A DNA stretch of 64,000 nt from Bufo bufo (taxonomy: Eukaryota; Chordata; Amphibia; Anura; Bufonidae). The notes below the pieces were generated by a model, which was given only the letters and a program-made list of their open reading frames with translations, was not told the DNA's origin and did not search any database. Position 1 is the stretch's first letter. Each line of letters starts with the position of its first letter. The DNA lies in contig NC_053390.1 in the NCBI RefSeq assembly GCF_905171765.1, positions 302,754,622 to 302,818,621 on the forward strand. The letters are read 5' to 3'. The position numbers were made by a program, and so were the translations under genes. Below, one piece after another: positions 55,311 to 64,000 of this stretch.

Positions 55311-56050
55311 GATCATTTGGATCTGACCCTTACTAGATAACGTCATAAGGGAGAGACGGAGCGGAGATTGGCCCGAGTGACGCCAACAACACGAGTGTCT
55401 TGATCCTAAATGGGTAAGACGAATTGTTGACCCGCCCCAGGACTATAAAGTATCTCACGCAGCAAACACTCGTGTTGTCTGTAGCTCCATTCCCCTGAAG
55501 AAGCCGCCGAGTGTGGTGAAACATGTCGGGGGAGCTGCGTCGCATTACCTTTTAAGATTATGTTAGGGATAGTGTATCTGTAGCACTGTTACCTGCAGGA
55601 GCAGTGCGCCGCAGATCTGAATCACTAGGGCAGCATCGATATAGTTAGTTGTGCTGACAGCGAACAGGCTGTCACTTCACTCCAGTCGGATTACCTAAGT
55701 ATTATTAATAAAATGAGAAAACAGCACAACGTATATATCGAGTGAATGATAGCCTAAACCTGGTGAGAGTTAACACCAGTGGATAACCCAAAGTGAGAAA
55801 TTATGCCATTGGCAAACTTTGGAAGAGTTATCATTTAATCTAACAAGTATCATTCACAAAAGATACAATTGATATAATGAATCAGTGACACAGTGTCACA
55901 AATCTACCCAGTGTACACTATTTCCTTTCATATATATTTTTAAAGCACTCTCAACAGAGATTTTTTTCTCTTTTTTTCTGTTTGTCATATATGTTAATAA
56001 ATAATAAAAGTTATGTTTTAAAATTGACCAGAAACAGGAACTATTAGTCT
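55300..56050 (+). repeat. Unclassified retroelement-like block with TATA box and ribozyme-like motif
   Basis: CCCGCCCCAGGACTATAAAG (55433-55449) looks like a promoter; a hammerhead-like motif follows at 55483-55538. The rest has no coding capacity and ends in an AT-rich stretch with AATAAA near 55998. Such a layout resembles Penelope-like elements or retrozymes, but I see no reverse transcriptase. Confidence 0.4.
55483..55538 (+). ncRNA. Hammerhead-ribozyme-like motif
   Basis: Core bases CTGAAGA (55495-55501) and GAAA (55518-55521), cleavage triplet GTC (55525-55527). Stem I pairs 55484-55494 with 55528-55538 (3 bp, a 3-nt bulge, then about 8 bp). Stem II is GCCGC/GTGGT with two wobbles. Stem III is the very short palindrome ACATGT. 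An unpaired A at 55502 between the core and stem II is a departure from the consensus and may abolish activity. Confidence 0.45.
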
Positions 56051-56159
56051 CACGACTATTGGATTATAAATATTGACCTCCTGGGTCCAGTGGATCATTT
56101 GAATCCAATTATTGTTTAATAACTGAATATGACAGCAGTATATAACCCTTGAATTTCAC

Positions 56160-56830
56160 AGGTGCTGATGCAGCAAGGGCTCTAAAATTGTGTATTTTAA
56201 AAACCCAGGAAATTATGGCTGTATTTCTAGCTTAAATTGCACACTGACTAATCCTGCAAAGGCACCAGATGTTGGATATTGCCAAAAATTTGTGTTTTTT
56301 CAAAGCCAGAACATTATAAAAAAAAATTAAAACTTGTTTTTAACAATCACAGAGGAAGCAAGGACTGCAATATTAAGTATTTTGCAAAAACAGGTTGTTT
56401 TTTTCCTACCAGAATATGAAAGCTGTATATAACGTTTGAATTTTACACATTTGTAAAATTGTGTATTTTGCCAAAAAAGGGTGTTTTTAAAAACCCAGAA
56501 AATTATGGCTGTATTTCTAGCTTAAATTGCACACTGACTAATCCTGCAAAGGAACCAGATGTTGGATATTGCCAAAAAAGTGTATTCTTTTACTAACAGA
56601 ATATGAAAGCTGTATATAACACTTGAATTTCACACGTGCAGATGAATCAAGGGCTGGAAAATAGTATATTTTGCCAAAAAAGGGTGTTTGTAAATACCCA
56701 GAAAATTATGGCTGTATTTCTAGCTTAAATTGCACACTGACTAATCCTGCAAATGCACCAGATGTTGTAGATTGCCAAAAAAGGGTGTTTTTTTAAAACC
56801 AGATTATTAGTGCAGTATTTCAAGCTTGCA
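56160..56830 (+). repeat. ~100-180 bp tandem repeats in hAT-3
   Basis: Several imperfect units share CCCAGAAAATTATGGCTGTA, TAGCTTAAATTGCACACTGA and CACCAGATGTTGGATATTGCC. Non-coding; located toward the hAT-3 right end, upstream of the transposase on the minus strand. Confidence 0.75.
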
Positions 56831-57339
56831 TAAAATGGCCGCCGCCGCGCACCTAACTAACAGACGGATAAAAGTTATTTTTTTCTGTTAATGGACTCAG
56901 GGCAGGGTAAAAAGATTGTGCACTGCACCCACACAACTAAATGTATGTAGATCGCTGAGTTCAATTGGAGTTCTGATAACAGATTCGGTCCTATTCTCTC
57001 CCTCAAAGCATCAGCAGCATCCTCTCCCTACACTAAGCACAGCAGAGTGACGTACAGCGTTACGTGACTCCAGCTTATATAGAGGTTGGGTCACATGCTG
57101 CACTGGCCAATCACAGCCATGCCAATCACAGCCATGCCATTAGTAGGCATGGTTGTGATGGCTTCTAAGGTCACACAGTTAAACGCTTGTTGATTGGCTG
57201 CTCTGCAGCCTTTCAAAAAGCGCTAAGAAATCGCCGAACACCGAACCCAAACTTTTACTGAAATGTTCGGGTCCGGGGTCCAAAAATCCTGAAGTTCGGT
57301 ACGAACCCGAACTTTACAGTTCGGGTTCGCTCAACCCTA
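56831..57339 (-). other. hAT-3 terminal region (transposase 5' side)
   Basis: Non-coding end of hAT-3. It contains two adjacent direct copies of GCCAATCACAGCCATGCC (57107 and 57120) and ends with CGAACCCGAAC motifs and the terminal repeat. A CCAAT-like and TATA-like arrangement (GCTTATATAG, about 57073) could be the transposase promoter region on either strand. Confidence 0.4.
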
Positions 57340-58565
57340 GCTAAGACCAAAGACCTGTCGAAGGACACCAGAAACAAAATTGTAGACCTGCACCAGGCTG
57401 GGAAGACTGAATCTGCAATAGGCAAGCAGCTTGGTGTGAAGAAATCAACTGTGGGAGCAATTATTAGAAAATGGAAGACATACAAGACCACTGATAATCT
57501 CCCTCGATCTGGGGCTCCACGCAAGATCTCACCCTGTGGGGTCAAAATGATCACAAGAACAGTGAGCAAAAATCCCAGAACGAACATGGGGGGACCTAGT
57601 GAATGACCTGCAGAGAGCTGGGACCAAAGTAACAAAGGCTACCATCAGTAACACACTACGCCACCAGGGACTCACATCCTCCAGTGCCAGATGTGTCCCC
57701 ATGCTTAAGCCAGTACATGTCCAGACCCGTTTGAAGTTTGCTAGAGAGCATTTGGATGATCCAAAAGAGGATTGAGAGAATGTCATATGGTCAGATGAAA
57801 CCAAAGTAGAACTTTTTCGTAAAAACTCAACTCGTCGTGTTTGGAGGAGAAAGAATGCTGAGTTGCATCCAAAGAACACCATACCTACTGTGAAGCATGG
57901 AAACATCATGTTTTGGGGCTGTTTTTCTGCAAAGGGACCAGGACGACTGATCCGTGTAAAGGAAAGAATGAATGGGGCCATGTATCGTTAGATTTTGAAT
58001 GAAACCTCCTTCCATCAGCAAGGGCATTGAAGATGAAACGTAGCTGGGTCTTTCAGCATGAGAATGATCCCAAACACACCGCCTGGGCAACGAAGGAGTG
58101 GTTTCGTAAGAAGCATTTCAAGGTCCTGGAGTGGCGTAGCTAGTCTCCAGATCTCAACCCCATAGAAAACCTTTGGAGGGAGTTGAAAGTCCGTGTTGCC
58201 CAGCAATAGCCCCAAAACATCACTGCTCTAGAGGAGATCTGCATGGAGGAATGGGCCAAAATACCAGCAACAGTGTGTGAAAACCTTGTGAAGACTTACA
58301 GAAAACGTTTGAACTCATTGCCAACAAAGGGTATATAACAAAGTATTGAGATGAACTTTTGTTCTTGACCAAATACTTCTTTTCCACCATAACTTGCAAA
58401 TAAATTCTCTAAAAGTCAGACAATGTGATTTGCTGGATTTTTTTTTCTCGTTATGTATTTCATAGTTGAGGTATGCCTATGATGAAAATTACAGGCCTCT
58501 CTCATCTTTTTAAGTGGGAGAACTTGCACAATTGGTGGCTGACTAAATAAGTTTTTGCCCCACTG
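57340..58565 (+). pseudogene. Tc1/mariner transposase pseudogene, right part
   Basis: Continues the gene started at 43340. The N-terminal paired-type DNA-binding domain ([16 protein letters not shown], then a [11 protein letters not shown] helix) covers about 57345-57530. The catalytic domain follows in shifted frames: [12 protein letters not shown] (first Asp, about 57785), [10 protein letters not shown] (second Asp, about 58065) and SPDLNPIENLWRELK (third acidic residue, about 58145). A one-base shift near 57580, another near 58020 and several stops inactivate it. The right inverted repeat ends GTTTTTGCCCCACTG at 58565, followed by TA. Full-length Tc1 transposases have about 340 residues, which fits the total span. 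Confidence 0.93.
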
Positions 58566-58567
58566 TA

Positions 58568-59540
58568 TATTCCCTCCACTCTAATATTTTAAATAGGGTC
58601 AGCTCAACTGCAGGGCCTCAACTCAAATATTATTATAGGGTCAGCTGAACAGCATGCACTCGCATATAATGTTTTATAGCGTCAGCTCACCAGCAGACCC
58701 TCGCCCCTAATGTTTTAGAGGGTCAGCTCAGCAGCAGGCCCTCACATGTAATGTTTTACAGGGTCAGCTCACCAGCAGCCCCTCGCCCCCAATGTTTTAG
58801 AGGGTCAGCTCAGCAGCAGGCCATCGCCCCTAATGTTTTAGAGGGTCAGCTCAGCAGCAGGCACTCGCATATAATGTTTTAGAGGGTCACCTCAGCAGCA
58901 GGCCCTCGCATATAATGTTTTAGAGGGTCAGCTCACCAGCAGGCCCTCGCATATAATGTTTTAGAGGGTCACCTCAGCTGCAGGAACTCGCATATAATGT
59001 TTTAGAGCATCAGCTCACCAGCAGGCCCTCGCATTTAATGTTTTAGAGGGTCACCTCAGCAGCAGGCCCTCGCATATAATGTTTTAGAGGGTCACCTCAG
59101 CTGCAGGAACTCGCATATAATTTTTTAGAGCATCAGCTCACCAGCAGGCCCTCGCATATAATGTTTTAGAGGGTCAGCTCACCAGCAGGCCCTCGCCCAT
59201 AATGTTTTAGAGGGTCAGCTCAGCAGCAGGCCCCCGCCCATAATGTTTTAGAGGGTCAGATCAGTAGCAGGCCCTCACCCCTAATGTTTTAGAGGATCAG
59301 CTCAGCAGCAGGCACTCGCATATAATGTTTTAGAGCGTCAGGTCACCAGCAGGCACTCACATATAATGTTTTACAGTGTCAGCTCACCAGCAGTCACTCG
59401 CATGTAATGTTTTAGAGCATCAGCTCACCAGCAAGCCCTTGCATATAATGTTTGAGAGCGTCAGCTCACCAGAAGGCACTCGTATATAATGTTTTAGAGC
59501 ATCAGCTCACTAGCAGGCACTGGCGTATAATGTTTTAGAG
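58568..59540 (+). repeat. 41-bp satellite, first block
   Basis: About 23 units built on TCAGCTCACCAGCAGGCACT followed by CGCATATAATGTTTTAGAGCG. Two unit types intermingle: CACTCGCATATAAT and CCCTCGCCCCTAAT. It starts just after the Tc1 right end and probably represents the 3' region of the giant hAT. No coding potential. Confidence 0.93.
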
Positions 59541-60547
59541 CAGTGGTGCCCAACCATTTCTCGCCTGAGGGTCGCACTAGACATGGTATAAATTTTGCGG
59601 GCCAGAACCAGGTAGCTTTGCCAGAAAGAAATGCAAACACTGTGAGAGGGCATGTGTGAGCATTACTACTGTAAAGGGGCACATCTGGTCATTACCCCTG
59701 TGAAGGGGGCACTTCTAGGCATTACCACTGTAAAGGAGGCACATCTGGGCGTTACCCCTGTGATGGGGGCACAACTGGGCATTACCCCTGTGAAGGGGGG
59801 CACATCTGGGCATTACCCCTGTGAAGGGGGGCACATCTCGGCATTACCCCTGTGAAGGGGGGCACATCTCGGCATTACCCCTGTGAAGGGGGCACATCTG
59901 GGCATTACCCCTGTGAAGGGGGCACATCTAGGCATTTTGTAGTAGTAATGCCCTCTGTGCCCCCTTTCACAGTAGTAATGCCCTCTGTGCCCCATCACAG
60001 TAATAATGCCCTGAGACACACACACCACAGTGGTGTTTTTAACTGAAGCAGCAGCAGGGTCAGCTTGACTACAGTTTATATTTGCACACACACTGTCTGT
60101 GACACACAACACTCGTGGTCACTTCAATTCACTACAAGGCACACAGCCGTTTTCAGGAGGACTAGAGAGGAGCACTGGATTGGATGAGCGGCTGCAAAGA
60201 TGGAAATTTTTTTAATACCTAGAGGAGGGTCAGCTGCGGCTGGCGGCGAGCTTACAAGTGAGTGTGATAGATGCGTGACTCAGAGCACACACGCTACTTC
60301 ATAGGCTGATCCCCCTGCTGCGGCGCTGCCCACGTGACCTCCCCTCCTCTGTCTCTGTCACTGCTGGCTACGCTCATCCCTCCTAAACCATTCAGTTAAG
60401 ATGCGCTCTCACTCACAGTTCGCTGCCTGATGCCGGCGGCACTGCACCCCCTGTATAGCTGACAGCGCCGAAAGCTCTGCCTTCGGGCCGCATAACACAG
60501 CTTTGCGGGCCAGATTTGACCCACGGGCCGTAGGTTGGGCATCACTG
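59541..60547. mobile_element. Charlie-like hAT MITE inside the 41-bp satellite
   Basis: Inverted ends CAGTGGTGCCCAACC and GGTTGGGCATCACTG, 8-bp flanks TTTTAGAG (59533-59540) and CTTTAGAG (60548-60555, one mismatch). The ends match the CAGTGGTTC/GCCAACC type of hAT-Charlie elements. Non-coding; about ten ~31-bp units GGGCATTACCCCTGTGAAGG plus GGGCACATCT lie at 59660-59935, followed by two inverted-sense relatives. Confidence 0.9.
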
Positions 60548-63500
60548 CTTTAGAGCGTCAGCTCACCAGCAGGCACTCGCATATAATGTTTACCAGGGTC
60601 ATCTCATCAGCAGGCCCTCGCCCATAATGTTTTAGAGGGTCAGCTCAGCAGCAGGCCCCGGCCCATAATATTTTAGAGGGTCAGATCAGCAGCAGACCCT
60701 CATCCCTAATGTTTTAGAGTGTCAACTCAGCAGCAGGCCCCCGCCCCTAATGTTTTAGAGGGTCAGATCAGAAGAAGACCCTCATCCCTAATGTTTTAGA
60801 GGGTCAGCTCAGCAGCAGGCCCTTGAATATAATGGTTTTATAGCGTCAGCTCACCAGCTGGCACTCGCAAATAATGTTTTAGAGCGTCAGCTCAACTTCA
60901 GGCCCTCGCATATAATGTTTTAGAGTGTTATCTCACCAGCAGGCACTCGAATAGAATGTTTTAGAGCGTCAGCTCAACTACAGGCCCTCGCATATAATGT
61001 TTTACAGGGTCAGCTCACCAGCAGGCCCCCGCCCCTAATGTTTTAGAGGGTCAGATCAGCAGAAGACCTTCACCCCTAATGTTTTAGAGGGACAGCTCAC
61101 CAGCATGCACTCGCATATAATGTTTATAGCGTTAGCTGACCAGCAGGCACTCGCATATATTTTTTATACTGTCAGCTCACCAGCAGGCACTCGCATATAT
61201 TTTATATACTGTCAGCTCACCAGCAGGACCTCGCATATAAATGTATTAGAACATTAGCTCACCAGCAGGCACTCGCATATAATGTTTTGGAGCGTCAGAT
61301 CACCAGCATGCACTAGCTTATAATGTTTTAGAGCATCAGCTCATCAGCAGGTACTCGCATATAATGTTTTAGAGCGTCAGCTCATCAGCAGGTACTCGCA
61401 TATAATGTTTTAGAGCGTCAGCTCATCAGCAGGTACTCGCATATAATTTTCAAAGCGTTCGCTCTCCAGCAGGCACTAGCATATGTTTTAGAGGGTCCGC
61501 TCACCAGCAGGCACTCGCATATAATGTTTTAGAGCGTCAGCTCAGCAGCAGGCACTCGCATATAATGTTTTACAGCGTCCGCTCACCAGCAGTCACTCGC
61601 ATATAATGTTTTAGAGTGTCAGCTCAGCAGCAGGCCCTCGCATAAAATGCTTAACAGGGTCAGCTCACCAGCATGCACTCGCATATAATGTTTTATAGCG
61701 TCAGCTCACTAGCAGGCACTCGCTTATAATGTTTTAGAGGGTCAGCCCAGCAGCAGGCCCCCGCCCTTAATGTTTTAGAGGTTCAGATCAGCAGCAGACC
61801 CTCACCCCTAATGTTTTAGAGGGTCATCTCAGCAGCAGGCCCTCGCATATAATGTTTTACAGGATTAGCTCACCAGCATGCACTCGTATATGAGGTTTTA
61901 TGGCGTCAGCTCACCAGCAGGCCCTTGCATAAAATGTTTTATTGGGTCGGCTCAGCAACAGGCTCTCGCATATAATGTTTTACAGGGTCAGCTCACCAGC
62001 AGGCCCTCGCCCCTAATGTTTTAGAGGGTCAGCTCAGCAGCAGGCACTCGCATATAATGTTTTAGAGCGTCAGCTCAACTGCAGGCCCTCGCATATAATG
62101 TTTTAGAGCGTCAACTCACCAGCAGGCACTCGCATATAATGTTTTAGAGGTTCATCTCAGCAGCCGGCCCCCGCATATAATGTTTTAGATGGTCAGATTA
62201 GCAGCAGGCCCTCGCATATAATGATTTACTGGGACAGCTCACCAGCAGGCACTCGCATATAATGTTTTAGAGCGTCAGCTCACCAGCAGGCACTCGCATA
62301 TAATGTTTTACAGTGTCAGCTCACCAGTAGTCCCTCCCCCCTAATGTTTTAGAGCATCAGCTCACCAGCAGGCCCTCGCATGTAATGTTTTAGAACGTCA
62401 GCTCATCAGCAGGCACTCGCATATAATGTTTTAGAGCGTCAGCACAGCAGCAGGCCCCCGTCCTTAATGATTTAGAGTGTCAGATCAGCAGCTAGCCCTC
62501 ACCCCTAATGTTTTAGATGGTCAGCTCACCAGCAGTCACTCGCATATTAATGTTTTAGAGTGTCAGCTCAGCAGCAGGCCCTCGCATAAAATGCTTAACA
62601 GGGTCAGCTCACCAGCATGCACTCGCATATAATGTTTTATAGCGTCAGCTCACTAGCAGGCACTCGCTTATAATGTTTTAGAGGGTCAGCCCAGCAGCAG
62701 GCCTCCGCCCTTAATGTTTTAGAGGTTCAGATCAGCAGCAGACCCTCACCCCTAATGTTTTAGAGGGTCAGATCAGCAGCAGGCCCTCGCATATAATGTT
62801 TTACAGGATTAGCTCACCAGCATGCACTCGTATATGTGGTTTTATGGCGTCAGCTCACCAGCAGGCCCTTGCATAAAATGTTTTATTGGGTCGGCTCAGC
62901 AGCAGGCTCTCGCATATAATGTTTTACAGGGTCAGCTCACCAGCAGGCCCTCGCCCCTAATGTTTTAGAGGGTCAGCTCAGCAGCAGACACTCGCATATA
63001 ATGTTTTAGAGCGTCAGCTCAACTGCAGGCCCTCGCATATAATGTTTTAGAGCGTCAGCTCACCAGCAGGCACTCGCATATTATGTTTTAGAGGTTCATC
63101 TCAGCAGCCGGCCCCCGCATATAATGTTTTATATGGTCAGATTAGCAGCAGGCCCTCGCATATAATGATTTACTGGGACAGCTCACCAGCAGGCCCTCGC
63201 ATATAATGATTTACTGGGACAGCTCACCAGCAGGCACTCGCATATAATGTTTTACAGTGTCAGCTCACCAGCAGTCCCTCCCCCCTAATGTTTTAGAGCA
63301 TCAGCTCACCAGCAGGCCCTCGCATGTAATGTTTTAGAGCGTCAGCCCAGCAGCAGGCCCCCGCCCTTAATGATTTAGAGTGTCAGATCAGCAGCTAGCC
63401 CTCACCCCTAATGTTTTAGAGGGTCAGCTCAGCAGCAGGCTCTCGCATATAATGTTTTACAGCATCAGCTCACCAGCAGTCCATCGCCCCGAATGTTTTT

Positions 63501-64000
63501 TTGGGTCGGCTTAGCAGCAGGCTCTCACATATAATGTTTTACAGAGTCAGCTCACCAAGAGGCACTCGCATATAATGTTTTAGAGCGTCAGTTCACCAGC
63601 AGGCACTCGCATATAGTGATTTAGAGCGTTAGATCACTAGCAGGCCCTCACATATAATGATTTAGAGCATTTGCTCACCAGCAGGCACTCGCATATAATG
63701 TTTTAGAGCAACAGCTCATTAGCAGGCATTCGCAAACAATGTTTTAGAGCGTCAGCTCACCAGCAGGCACTCTCATATAATGTTTTAGAGGGTCAGCTCA
63801 GCAGCCGGCCCCCGCCCATAATGTTTTAGAGGGTCAGATCAGCAGCAGACCATCGCATATAATGTTTTACTGGGTCAGCTCAGGAGCATGCACTTGCATA
63901 TAATGTTTTAGAGCGTCAGCTCACCAGCAGGCATTTGCATATAATTTCTAGAGCGTTATTTCACCAGCAGGCACTCGCATATAATGTTTTAGAGCATCTG
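60548..64000 (+). repeat. 41-bp satellite, second block with higher-order repeat
   Basis: About 84 further 41-bp units running off the window. A block of about 23 units is duplicated: landmarks CATAAAATGCTTAACAGG near 61645 and 62588, and TCCCTCCCCCCTAATG near 62331 and 63275, are each 944 bp apart. Unit types are the same as in the first block, which was continuous with this one before the MITE inserted. Confidence 0.93.

Larger units (their letters stand above)
43351..57339 (-). mobile_element. hAT element 3 (about 14 kb with insertions) inside the Tc1
   Basis: Ends TAGAGTTGAGCGGAC (43351) and GGGTTCGCTCAACCCTA (57339) are inverted repeats. The 8-bp duplications are GCCAAGAC (43343-43350) and GCTAAGAC (57340-57347), one mismatch. 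It holds a minus-strand transposase pseudogene, a duplicated transposase 3' end, three 18S-rRNA-like segments, several tandem repeats, and the Gypsy element 46447-53748, whose removal would leave about 6.7 kb. Confidence 0.9.

Noticed and set aside
59652..60112. Repeat-containing frames on both strands
   Set aside because: Read-through of a 31-bp minisatellite in a Charlie-like MITE.

Overview
This is vertebrate nuclear DNA, most likely from a frog or toad. One intact, intronless olfactory-receptor gene (25855-26790) sits in a sea of transposable elements. The element mix is typical of anuran genomes: chromodomain Ty3/Gypsy elements, a DIRS element, an endogenous retrovirus, hAT and Tc1 transposons, fold-back MITEs with TTA or TTAA target duplications, and many solo LTRs. 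The species call is inference from this mix; nothing in the window is diagnostic. There is no bacterial-type gene, CRISPR array or operon.

Layout. 1-10207: fragments of one Gypsy chromovirus family. A minus-strand gag-protease copy (1745-301) abuts plus-strand integrase/chromodomain ends and LTRs. A 3,809-bp unit (RNase H, integrase, chromodomain, LTR, non-coding) is repeated in tandem with no difference seen (2590-6398 and 6399-10207). 10208-14161: a minus-strand endogenous retrovirus with leader, gag-like frame, primer-binding-type site and LTR; a 1,081-bp solo LTR cuts its gag frame cleanly. 14640-22300: a decayed hAT transposase gene whose 3' region was hit by two non-autonomous hAT elements. 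One of these contains a solo LTR, which contains a MITE, which contains a palindrome of minisatellites. 22300-35500: solo LTRs, MITEs, the olfactory-receptor gene, and a DIRS element split by a solo LTR.

35508-64000 appears to be one very large hAT transposon, cut by the window end. It has a left terminal repeat, a ~93-bp satellite, a plus-strand transposase pseudogene (39762-42912) and, beyond a nested insertion, a 41-bp satellite running to the window end. Nested inside it, outermost first: a Tc1 element (43003-58565), a second hAT (43351-57339, target duplication gccaagac/gctaagac), a nearly complete Gypsy chromovirus (46447-53748, target duplication gtgcg), and a hAT MITE (52300-53639, target duplication agtgcaga). 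The duplications give an explicit order of insertion.

The most unusual signals are: three 18S-rRNA-like segments inside the second hAT (43951-44982); a hammerhead-ribozyme-like core just downstream of a TATA box (55483-55538); a 10-nt match between the predicted mRNA 5' end of the Gypsy element and the site just after its 5' LTR, suggesting self-primed reverse transcription; and the perfect tandem duplication at the left, which could also be an assembly error. Apart from the olfactory receptor, I consider no protein-coding frame in the window functional.
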